From contig JAEWIX010000023.1 of NCBI GenBank assembly GCA_023386885.1, positions 4,042-68,041 on the forward strand: a stretch of DNA of 64,000 nucleotides, read 5' to 3'. Of this stretch, positions 16,027-23,883 are shown piece by piece (position 1 is the first letter of the stretch; each line of letters starts with the position of its first letter). A program made the translations under genes and the position numbers. The DNA is from Pseudomonadota bacterium. GTDB taxonomy: Bacteria; Pseudomonadota; Alphaproteobacteria; Rhizobiales; Xanthobacteraceae. The notes under the pieces were generated by a model that was not told the origin of the DNA, searched no databases, and saw only the letters and a program-made list of their open reading frames with translations.

Positions 16027-16922
16027 TGCTCACAATCGACGAGGCATTCCGCAAGTTCAAGAGCCGTCTGGAACTGAATGACAAAGAGCAAGCCAACGCG
16101 TCGGCGCGGCAGCAGGAGGTTCGCGAATATCTCGACACCAAGTTCAAGATCGATCGGAGCTTCCTGACTGGTTCATACGCTCGCTGGACCAAGACGAAGC
16201 CGCTGAAGGACGTCGATATCTTCTTCGTCCTGAAATCTTCTGAGAATCATTATCGCTCGAAAGCTCCATCTGTGGTCCTAACTGACTTCTACGACGCCTT
16301 AGTCGAGAAATATGGTGACAAGGCCAAGAAGCAGAACCGCTCGATCAACGTCGACTTCGGCGTGAAGGCGGATGACGACGACAACACCGACTACCGCGTC
16401 ATCAGCGTGGATGTCGTCCCGGCTTTCGACAAGGACGCCGATTTCGAGATTCCCGACAATGATCTCGGCAAGTGGATAAAGACCAACCCGCAGACCCACG
16501 CCGAAAAGGCGACCGCAGCGCATCAGGCCTATTCGAGCGAATGGAAGGGCTTGGTGCGGATGGTAAAATATTGGAATAACAATCCGAAGCACGGTGAAAA
16601 GCCGGTGAAGCCTTCATTCCTCATCGAAGTGATGGCGCTGCAATGCCTCCATGGGGGGTGGGGTGGCAGCTTCGACCGCGAGATTCAGGGCTTCTTCGCC
16701 ACGCTTGCTGACCGGATCCTCGACGAGTGGCCCGACCCCGCCGGTCTCGGTCCGGCAATCAGCAACGGAATGGATGCGGCGCGCAAAACGCGGGCACGCG
16801 ATCTTCTTCGTGCGGCCGGGCGCGAGGCCACGCTCGCCATCGATCATGTGCGCCGCGGTCAGAACGGTGCGGCGCTGCGCGCCTGGCGCACGCTTTTCGG
16901 CCCGAAATTTCCGCTGTCCTGA
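16026..16922 (+). CDS. cdnC: CD-NTase, clade C-like (cyclic oligonucleotide synthase)
   Basis: A 298-residue nucleotidyltransferase. The catalytic signature GSYARWTKTKPLKDVDIFFV gives the GS pair (49-50) and the two metal-binding Asp residues (62 and 64); the third Asp is at about 128 in VISVDVVPAF. All three acids are present, so the enzyme should be active. Clade C is inferred from the HORMA/TRIP13/NucC setting, where such enzymes make cyclic tri-adenylate. It follows cap7 with a one-base overlap. Confidence 0.85.
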   Translation: MLTIDEAFRKFKSRLELNDKEQANASARQQEVREYLDTKFKIDRSFLTGSYARWTKTKPLKDVDIFFVLKSSENHYRSKAPSVVLTDFYDALVEKYGDKAKKQNRSINVDFGVKADDDDNTDYRVISVDVVPAFDKDADFEIPDNDLGKWIKTNPQTHAEKATAAHQAYSSEWKGLVRMVKYWNNNPKHGEKPVKPSFLIEVMALQCLHGGWGGSFDREIQGFFATLADRILDEWPDPAGLGPAISNGMDAARKTRARDLLRAAGREATLAIDHVRRGQNGAALRAWRTLFGPKFPLS

Positions 16923-16956
16923 CGGGCGGCCGCCAATACCATAGCGAGGTTTCTCA

Positions 16957-17681
16957 ATGTCTGAATGGTCCCTATCCCAGCTTCTGTCCTCGCTGCATGA
17001 AGACATTCAGCAGCGCCTGGCAATCGTGCGGAAGACGTTCAATCATCCTGGCACGAAGGGCGATGCCAGCGAGCACGTCTGGATCAGTATGCTGGAGACG
17101 TACTTGCCGAAACGCTATCAGACGGCGAAGGCGCATGTAGTCGACAGCCTCGGAAACTTCAGCCAGCAGATCGACGTGGCCGTCTTCGATCGACAGTATT
17201 CTCCGTTTATCTTTACTTATGAAAATGAGACGATCATCCCAGCTGAAAGCGTCTACGCCTCTTCGAGGCGAAGCAGACCGCGGACGCGGGTCTGGTGACC
17301 TATGCTCAGGAAAAGGTCGCGAGCGTCCGCCGCCTGCACAGGACCAGCCTTCCCATTCCCTATGCGAAAGGCGTCTATCCGGCCAAAGCGATGATTCCAA
17401 TTATTGGCGGCCTGCTAACCTTCGAGAGCGAGTGGAGCCCAGCACTGGGGCCGTCGTTCGATAAGGCACTGGCCGCCAACCTTGGCGACGGTCGACTCGA
17501 TATCGGTTGCGTGGCATCGCACGGCCATTTCTTCTTCGATCAGTCGGAAGCGCGCTATGCCTTCGTCAACGAGAACAAGCCTGCAACTGCATTTCTGTTT
17601 AAGCTGGTCTCCCAACTGCAGTTCAGCGGCACCGTGCCGATGATCGACGTCGATGCCTATGCCAAATGGCTAATCAAATAA
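16957..17681 (+). pseudogene. nucC: NucC, cA3-activated CBASS effector endonuclease, frameshifted
   Basis: With one base restored the gene encodes 241 residues, the length I recall for E. coli NucC, and agrees with it through SLSQLLSSLHEDIQ, HVVDSLGNFSQQIDV, DRQYSPFIF and LLTFESEWSPALGPS. Catalytic Asp73 is in the first frame. The frame breaks at codon 102 (near 17259-17260, a base missing before TCTTCGAGG), and catalytic Glu104 and Lys106 (FEAK) lie in the second frame. The product as written stops after 113 residues at 17298. Intact NucC is a trimeric nuclease that destroys host DNA when bound to cA3. It is last in the CBASS operon. Confidence 0.85.
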
Positions 17682-17724
17682 CTTGGAGTTCGGCAGACGT
17701 GCAGAAGGCTGGCGGGGCTAACCA

Positions 17725-18999
17725 ATGAAGAACATTGTTATCTGTTGCGACGGGACGGGGAACGAGATCAGTGAAAATATTTCGAACGTGCTCAAATTAT
17801 ATCGGGTTCTCAGGAAGACCGGCAAAACTGAGCCTCTTCAAGTAGTTTTCTACGATCCTGGTGTTGGGACGCTTGCGCGGCCGAATCCGTGGACAAAGGC
17901 CTGGCAGGACGCGATCACCGTCGTCGGCCTCGCGACTGGTTATGGTCTTGATGACAATGTGCTCGCCGCCTACGAATTCTTGGTCAGCCGATACGAGGAA
18001 GGCGACAATATCTTCCTGTTCGGCTTTAGCCGCGGAGCCTATACCGTGCGCGTCTTAGCGGCTCTCGTCCACAAGATAGGAGTGCTGGCCCCCCAACAAA
18101 GAAATCTCGCGGGCGCCGCGCTGACGGCATACAAACAACTCAATGCGGCAGCCGAGAGCCGGACCTCGGCGTTGCATCAAAGCGTCGCCGTAGATGGCGC
18201 TGCCGAACGAGATCCAGAGGGACCGCTAACCCGCGACGACGTTGCATCTCAATTTGCTCGAATTGCTTCGACGCGATGGGCCACGATCACGTTTGTGGGG
18301 GTCTGGGACACGGTTGCGAGTGTTATCGTCCCGCGGCCGGACAGATTTTATACATTCAGTCTTGAGAAGCTGGCGTATACTCAGCGGAATCCTAGCGTGA
18401 AGGTGTTCCGCCAAGCGATTGCGATCGACGAGCGTCGACGAATGTTTCGGCTACATTCTTGGGACGAGCCCCAGAAGTATATGCACAACCGATTCAGCCT
18501 GACGAACAACTCCGAACCACAGGACACCAAACAAGTCTGGTTCACCGGAGTGCATGGCGACATCGGCGGCGGATATCCTGAGAAAGAGAGCAGTCTATCG
18601 AAATGGCCGCTGATTTGGATGATTGATGAGGCCGGCACGTGTGGTCTTACTGTGGATCCACGAGCGGTGAATCAATTGGCCTGGGGGAAGCAGCGAAAAG
18701 GCAGCCCGTTTAGTTATGTTGCGCCGGATACGACTAGCGATCTGCATGACTCCATGACCAATGCTTGGCGCGTCTTGGAGTGGATACCGAAGGCGGACAA
18801 ATATAAAGAGTGCGGTACGCGCAGGTCGTTTTTTGGACATTACATTCCAGATGCGGAGCCGCGGTCTATTCCGGAAGGTTCTTTTGTGCACGAGTCGGTT
18901 GTTAAGCGGATACAATCTGTCTCGAATTATCGCCCAATCAATATGCCTTCCCGATACCAAGTCGTCCCAATGCGTCCTGATCCTGCCGAAGTAGTTTGA
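17725..18999 (+). CDS. DUF2235 alpha/beta-hydrolase
   Basis: A 424-residue DUF2235 protein. The N-terminus KNIVICCDGTGNE is typical, and the nucleophile elbow is GFSRGAY with Ser102. A later GVHGDIGGGYPE motif fits the acidic/His part of the triad region. Related domains occur in Tle1-type phospholipase effectors of type VI secretion. There is no signal peptide. It begins 44 bases after nucC on the same strand, so it may be co-transcribed with CBASS. Whether it is a second effector or an unrelated hydrolase is unknown. Confidence 0.75.
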   Translation: MKNIVICCDGTGNEISENISNVLKLYRVLRKTGKTEPLQVVFYDPGVGTLARPNPWTKAWQDAITVVGLATGYGLDDNVLAAYEFLVSRYEEGDNIFLFGFSRGAYTVRVLAALVHKIGVLAPQQRNLAGAALTAYKQLNAAAESRTSALHQSVAVDGAAERDPEGPLTRDDVASQFARIASTRWATITFVGVWDTVASVIVPRPDRFYTFSLEKLAYTQRNPSVKVFRQAIAIDERRRMFRLHSWDEPQKYMHNRFSLTNNSEPQDTKQVWFTGVHGDIGGGYPEKESSLSKWPLIWMIDEAGTCGLTVDPRAVNQLAWGKQRKGSPFSYVAPDTTSDLHDSMTNAWRVLEWIPKADKYKECGTRRSFFGHYIPDAEPRSIPEGSFVHESVVKRIQSVSNYRPINMPSRYQVVPMRPDPAEVV

Positions 19000-19023
19000 C
19001 GATTTTTGGTGATGCCGAGCCGT

Positions 19024-19147
19024 GTGTGAATGCTGATCGAATTTTGACCCCTCAATTGTTGGACGCGCGAATCTAAAGTCTTGATTCCATTAGCGTGACA
19101 ACGGTGACCCCAGCGCCGATCGGCGTCCAAACCCACGCCGAAACACA
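19024..19147 (+). repeat. Right copy of the direct repeat flanking the defence island
   Basis: It aligns with 5905-6029 in the same orientation (GTGTGAATGCTGATCGAA to CGCCGAAACACA) at roughly 80% identity. It lies 24 bases after the DUF2235 stop. The sequence on its far side differs from that beyond the left copy, so the shared segment is confined to about 125 bp. Confidence 0.75.
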
Positions 19148-19252
19148 CGAGCAGATCTCCGCTTCGTCCGAAACGTCGCGCCGCTGCGGATTGGCGGGGC
19201 GGCCACAAGCACAGCGCGACTAAGCGACTTGAATAACGGCTACTAGCGGTGA

Positions 19253-20818
19253 TCACCCGGCGTTCGAGAACCGCTCGACCAGCAGGAATTTCTGAACCTT
19301 GCCGGTTGGTGTGCGGGGCAGGGGATTTTCGTCGAAAAGGATGGTGCGCGGAATCTTGAAGCCGGCTAGGCGCTCTCGGCAATGAGCTTCGATCGACGTC
19401 GCCGTTACGTCACGCTGCGGATCGCGCACGATTAGCGCGGATACGCGTTCGCCCCATATGTCGTCCGGCAGACCGAAGACGGCGCAATCGGCGACGCCGG
19501 GAAGCGCCAGCAGGATTTCCTCGATCTCCGCTGCGTGCACATTCTGACCGCCGGTGACGATCATATCTTTGAGGCGCCCTCTGATGAAGACGAATCCTTC
19601 CTCGTCCATCATGCCGAGGTCGCCGGTGTGAACATAGCCACCCCGAAACGTCTCGACCGATTTCGCGGGGTTGTCGAAATACTGGGTTACCGTAGCCGGA
19701 GAGCGACCGACGATCTCGCCGATTTCACCCGGCTCGGCGAGGCTGCCATCTGGCCGCTCGATTCGGACGTCAGCGAAGGCCAATGGCGCGCCGATCGAGT
19801 CGGGACGAAACGCGCGGTCGTCCGGCGTTGAGACGGTGAGTGCGCCGGTTTCCTGCATTCCGTAATATTCGTAGATGTTCGGGCAGAGCTGCGCCTGCAC
19901 CTTTTCGCGCAGCGGCGCGGGAAACATCGAGCCGGCAAAGACGAGGCCGCGAAGCGACGACAGATCGCGCGCGTCCACCCCGGGGTCCGCCAGCACCATC
20001 GCCGCCATGGTGGCGACAAGGTTGAGAATGGTGGCGCGTTCCTGTTCGACGAGACGCAGAAACTCTCCCGGATGGAAGTCCATGATTACGTTGCGGGCGC
20101 CGAACAATAGTCCCGCGACGATCCAGGCGTAGCCGACGCGGCCGAAGGCTGGAAACACCGTCATCAACACATCGTGCTGCGTAACATCGAAAGCTTCGAA
20201 CATCTGCCCGACCGCGGCATTGTTGAGATGCGTCAGCACATAGGATTTGGGCAACCCGGTGGTACCGGATGTCAGGTTGAAATAGAACGGATCGTGCTCT
20301 TCCACCACGACGTCCGGCTCGCGATCCGGTGATCCCGCCAGCAAATCTTCATAAGCGCTCGCCCAATCCGGCCTGGTGTCGCCGATCGCAATGAATTGCC
20401 TGACTTGTGGCAGCTGCGCGCGCACCTGCTCGGCGGCGTTCGCGAAATGCGTATCGAAGATCATGCCGGTTGCGCCCATCGCCTGCATCAGCGCAGCGAT
20501 CTCAGTCGGCGCCAGACGATAGTTGAGCGGGATGCCGACCAGCCCGAGCTTGGCAAGCGCGAAATAGATTTCGGCCAGTTCGGCGCGATTGCTGCACAGA
20601 AAGGCGACGACGTCTGATTTTGCGAAGCCAAGACCGGACAGTCCGTGCGCTAGACGATTGCAACGCTGGTTGATTTGCCGGAAGCTGAGTCGCCGGCCGG
20701 TGCTGACGCAATAGATCGCCTCGCGATCACGAAACCGGCGCGCGGCTGTTGTCAGAATGCCGCCGACAACCATTTTGCCAAGCGCGCGGTTGCCGACACT
20801 CGTTTCGGGTGCAGTCAT
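19253..20818 (-). CDS. AMP-forming acyl-CoA synthetase
   Basis: A 521-residue class I adenylate-forming enzyme. The P-loop-like motif is NLTSGTTGLPKS (about residue 185), the A5 motif is YYGMQETG, and the A7/A8 motifs YVHTGDLGMMDEEGF and GRLKDMIVTGGQNVHAAEIEE are complete, as is the C-terminal catalytic Lys in PRTPTGKVQK. It activates a carboxylic acid as the acyl-CoA. It is last of a minus-strand group with an enoyl-CoA hydratase upstream by 30 bases. The substrate is unknown. Confidence 0.85.
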   Translation of the reverse strand: MTAPETSVGNRALGKMVVGGILTTAARRFRDREAIYCVSTGRRLSFRQINQRCNRLAHGLSGLGFAKSDVVAFLCSNRAELAEIYFALAKLGLVGIPLNYRLAPTEIAALMQAMGATGMIFDTHFANAAEQVRAQLPQVRQFIAIGDTRPDWASAYEDLLAGSPDREPDVVVEEHDPFYFNLTSGTTGLPKSYVLTHLNNAAVGQMFEAFDVTQHDVLMTVFPAFGRVGYAWIVAGLLFGARNVIMDFHPGEFLRLVEQERATILNLVATMAAMVLADPGVDARDLSSLRGLVFAGSMFPAPLREKVQAQLCPNIYEYYGMQETGALTVSTPDDRAFRPDSIGAPLAFADVRIERPDGSLAEPGEIGEIVGRSPATVTQYFDNPAKSVETFRGGYVHTGDLGMMDEEGFVFIRGRLKDMIVTGGQNVHAAEIEEILLALPGVADCAVFGLPDDIWGERVSALIVRDPQRDVTATSIEAHCRERLAGFKIPRTILFDENPLPRTPTGKVQKFLLVERFSNAG

Positions 20819-20848
20819 CGTTTCCTCCTGATGTCTTTTATTTATTGC

Positions 20849-21622
20849 TTACCGGCCAGTGAAGCTGGCCTTGCGCTTCTCAACGAATGCGGCGCGCCCT
20901 TCGAGGGCATCCGCGCTTTGTCGGATATCGGATTGGACTTCGATTTCGCGACGGAATTGATCGGCGTAAGTCGCGTGTTCGCTGTCTTCCAGTAGCATGC
21001 GGGTCGCGACCAGCGCGCGGGTTGGTCCCTGTGCAAGCCGCTGCGCCAATTTGACGGCTTCCGGAGTCAGGTTGGCATCATCGACAACGTCACGCACCAG
21101 CCCCCATTCCTTCGCGCGCTCGGCCGATAGCGGCTCATTCAAGAGCATCAGTTCGAGCGCGCGCTGGCGACCGATGAGACGCGGCAGCAACCATGTCGAG
21201 CCGAGATCGGGGACGAGACCGATGCGGCTGAAAACCTGAATGAAGGTTGCCGCGCGCGCGGCAATCGCCATGTCGCCCGCCATCGCAAGGCTGAAGCCGC
21301 CGCCGGCCGCGACACCATTCACGGCGACCACGATCGGGACGCGGCATTCGCGCAACGCCTTGAAGGTCGGCCAATAGAATTTCATCACGCCGCCAACCAG
21401 GTCATCGCCGAGGGTCTGGAAGGCTTTCAGATTCTGGCCCGAGCAGAAGCCGCGGCCCGCGCCCGTCAGGACCAGCGCACGAACAGCGGGATCTGACGTC
21501 ATCTCGCCGATCGCCTGTGCGAGCGCGCCGAGCAGGTCGGGTGTCATTGCGTTCAGGCTTTCGGGCTCATTCAGCGTGAGGATACCGACCGCACCGTCCT
21601 TGTCTTGAATAACTCCTGCCAC
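20849..21622 (-). CDS. Enoyl-CoA hydratase/isomerase family protein
   Basis: A crotonase-fold protein of about 257 residues. The oxyanion-hole segments are LVLTGAGRGFCSGQNLKA and VNGVAAGGGFSLAM. The GTG at 21622 is preferred because a GGGAGAGG ribosome-binding site precedes it; an in-frame ATG at 21667 has no such site. Acid residues near the second loop vary within the family, so hydratase versus isomerase cannot be decided. It lies between a CoA ligase and a TetR regulator on the same strand. Confidence 0.8.
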   Translation of the reverse strand: MAGVIQDKDGAVGILTLNEPESLNAMTPDLLGALAQAIGEMTSDPAVRALVLTGAGRGFCSGQNLKAFQTLGDDLVGGVMKFYWPTFKALRECRVPIVVAVNGVAAGGGFSLAMAGDMAIAARAATFIQVFSRIGLVPDLGSTWLLPRLIGRQRALELMLLNEPLSAERAKEWGLVRDVVDDANLTPEAVKLAQRLAQGPTRALVATRMLLEDSEHATYADQFRREIEVQSDIRQSADALEGRAAFVEKRKASFTGR

Positions 21623-21704
21623 GTTCCTCTCCCTGGGTGTTTTGTTGCGGATGGCTTTGCTGATCACGCGTTGCGGCGATCGGTGGAAAGCAGGTCGCTC
21701 GGTA

Positions 21705-22406
21705 TCAGTCCGGTTTGTCCGATTGTCTTGCCACCGCCATCATGCCGTGCGTGATGAACTTTCGGTAGGTTTCGACCGCACCCGATCGTGCGGCGTCGAT
21801 ATTCTCGCTTCGTGCGACCTGTTGCGAGACGACGTAGTCGCGCGCGGAGATCAGGAGATACGCCAGCGTGTCGAGTTCGTTTTCGTCATATTGGGGAAGC
21901 TCGCCCTTATCCCAGCTCCGCTTCAGCGCACGCCGATAGTGGACGAGGATATTGTCGATGTGCTTGCGATAGGCCTCGGGCGCTGCGACCGGCGCTTCAT
22001 GCAGCAGACGGAAAAACCACGGCTTTTGCCGGGTGTAATCGAGAAAGCCGTCGAACCCGCGGATTTCCACGTCCACGATGTTCGACGCGCCTTTCACGCG
22101 CGCGTTGAGGAACTTGAGAACTTCGGCGCCTTTGATCGGCAGTAGCTGATCGAACAGTTCATCGCGGCTTTGGAAATAGGCGTAGAACGTGCCGTGGCCC
22201 AGCCCGGCGCGTTCCATGATTCTGGAAATCGAGGCTTCGACATAGCCGTATTCGCCGACAATCTCGGCAGCGGCATCGAAGATTGCCTGGCGCGTCTGCT
22301 CGGATTTTTCGGCCCGAGAGAGTTTACGTATGCGCTCGTTCGGGCCGCGTGGCAGCGATGTTCGATGTATCCGTCGGGTGCGGAGCGCGGTCTTGTTTGT
22401 CGGCAT
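21705..22406 (-). CDS. TetR-family transcriptional regulator
   Basis: About 233 residues. After a basic N-terminal tail, the HTH domain reads TRQAIFDAAAEIVGEYGYVEASISRIMERAGLGHGTFYAYF in two overlapping halves, the classic TetR pattern. The C-terminal ligand domain ends with ARDYVVSQQVARSE. An alternative ATG at 22442 adds 12 residues. It is placed between the hydratase/ligase pair and the binding-protein gene, and probably responds to an acyl-CoA or the free acid handled by the cluster. Confidence 0.85.
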   Translation of the reverse strand: MPTNKTALRTRRIHRTSLPRGPNERIRKLSRAEKSEQTRQAIFDAAAEIVGEYGYVEASISRIMERAGLGHGTFYAYFQSRDELFDQLLPIKGAEVLKFLNARVKGASNIVDVEIRGFDGFLDYTRQKPWFFRLLHEAPVAAPEAYRKHIDNILVHYRRALKRSWDKGELPQYDENELDTLAYLLISARDYVVSQQVARSENIDAARSGAVETYRKFITHGMMAVARQSDKPD

Positions 22407-22494
22407 GTCGATTGTTCGTTGACCTCTGTGTTGGCGCAGCATCCCGTCGGTCGGATGAGAATCGTCAGTTTAATCTGCTTGCCGGAGAGGGACC

Positions 22495-22516
22495 AGCCGT
22501 CGGCAGGCCGACGGCT
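22495..22516. repeat. Perfect 10 bp inverted repeat between TetR and binding-protein genes
   Basis: AGCCGTCGGC-AG-GCCGACGGCT lies just past the 3' end of the binding-protein gene and about 90 bases before the TetR start. It could act as a transcript-end hairpin, though no T-run follows, or as an operator. Confidence 0.5.
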
Positions 22517-22539
22517 GACCGAGCACTTCCGCGCAACTC

Positions 22540-23745
22540 TTATTTGAGGAGCGGGCAGGCCTTGTCGCTGAGCGGCCGCCAGGCGGTTTCGGGGGAGATT
22601 TCAGACAGGATCTGATAGTAGTCCCACGGCTCCTTGGCTGCGGAGGGCGGCTTGATCTGCGCAATGTAGGCCTTGCGCGGCAGGCGGCCGTCCTCACGCA
22701 GCTTGACATTGTCGGTATAGAAGTCGCTGACAGGCAGTTCCCGCATTTTCTCCATAACCTTCGCGCGATCGCTGGTTCCGGCGGCCTTCACGGCTTTCAG
22801 GAAATGAAGCGTGGAGCTGTAAACGGCCGCATGCGCCTCGGCCGGCATCACCTTGTTGCGCGCGAAGAAGCGTTCGGACCATTCGCGCGTTCGCTTGTCG
22901 AGATTCCAGTACCAGACCGTCGCGAATAAAATTCCTTCGGCTTGCTGATTGCCGAGGCCATGCGCTTCCGCGAGCAGGAAGGCCAGGGCGACGACTTGCT
23001 GTCCGGTCTTGGCAAGGCCGAATTCATGCGCTTGCTTGATCATGTTGGAGAGGTCCTGGCCCGCGGTGAGGAAGGCCACCGTATCGGCGCCGGAGGATTG
23101 CGCGCGGACGAGATAGGACGAGAAGTCCATCGTCCCCGGCGGATGCCGAACGCTCTCGACGATCTGGCCGCCGTTCTGGGCGACGACTTTCTTCACGTCG
23201 CTTTCCAGCGCATGGCCGAACGCCCAGTCCTGCACGATCAGGAACCATTTCTTTTTGCCTTGCCGGACCAGTTCGGTCGGCAGCGCATGGGCCCACATGT
23301 AGCTATCTTGACTCCACTGCGCGGTGTTGGGCGAGCAGAACTTGCCGGTGAGATCGCCGCTGGAGGCGCCGGAGTAGATCATGATCTTGTCTTTGCTCTG
23401 CACCAGTTCGCGCACCGCGAGCCCGACTGCGGAATTGCCGATATCCATGATTGCTTCGACGCCTTCGACGTCGAGCCATTTGCGCGCGATGGCGGAGCCG
23501 ATGTCCGGCTTGTTCTGATGATCCGCATAGATGAGTTCGATGGGGCGGCCGTTCACGGTCTTGCCGAAGTCTTCGATCGCCATGCGCGCGCCGTCGACCG
23601 AGCCGGCCCCGAGCGACGACGACAAAATTCCGGTCATGTCGGTCAGCACACCGATTTTCAGCGGTTTTGTATCGTTGGCGGACGCGCCGCTGATTGTCAG
23701 AAGTGCGGCCGCCACTGCCGCGAATGCCTTAATTCCACGCATCAT
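22540..23745 (-). CDS. Branched-chain amino acid-type ABC transporter binding protein
   Basis: A 401-residue periplasmic binding protein with a signal peptide (about 1-23, cleavage near GASA-N) and the Peripla_BP_6 opening LKIGVLTDMTGILSS. The family often binds aromatic or other carboxylic acids rather than amino acids. It is transcribed divergently from the ligase at 23884 and has no adjacent permease, so it may supply the LivHMGF transporter at 32-35 kb. Confidence 0.85.
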   Translation of the reverse strand: MMRGIKAFAAVAAALLTISGASANDTKPLKIGVLTDMTGILSSSLGAGSVDGARMAIEDFGKTVNGRPIELIYADHQNKPDIGSAIARKWLDVEGVEAIMDIGNSAVGLAVRELVQSKDKIMIYSGASSGDLTGKFCSPNTAQWSQDSYMWAHALPTELVRQGKKKWFLIVQDWAFGHALESDVKKVVAQNGGQIVESVRHPPGTMDFSSYLVRAQSSGADTVAFLTAGQDLSNMIKQAHEFGLAKTGQQVVALAFLLAEAHGLGNQQAEGILFATVWYWNLDKRTREWSERFFARNKVMPAEAHAAVYSSTLHFLKAVKAAGTSDRAKVMEKMRELPVSDFYTDNVKLREDGRLPRKAYIAQIKPPSAAKEPWDYYQILSEISPETAWRPLSDKACPLLK

Positions 23746-23764
23746 TCCCTCCTCCCAGTTAATT

Positions 23765-23827
23765 ATTTTCGATATAATCCAACAAAATCAGTATCAAGTC
23801 AATAAAATTGACTATCGAATCGAAAAT
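23765..23827. promoter_or_regulatory. Divergent promoter region with paired 9 bp inverted repeats
   Basis: ATTTTCGAT at 23765-23773 and its exact complement ATCGAAAAT at 23819-23827 are 54 bases apart centre to centre, about five helical turns. The region is markedly AT-rich against its surroundings and lies between divergently transcribed cluster genes. It is a candidate site for the TetR regulator, possibly through looping. Confidence 0.45.
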
Positions 23828-23883
23828 CGGTATTTATCGGTCGCGACGCCGGATGCCGGCTAAAGTCACAAGGGGGGCGAGCG

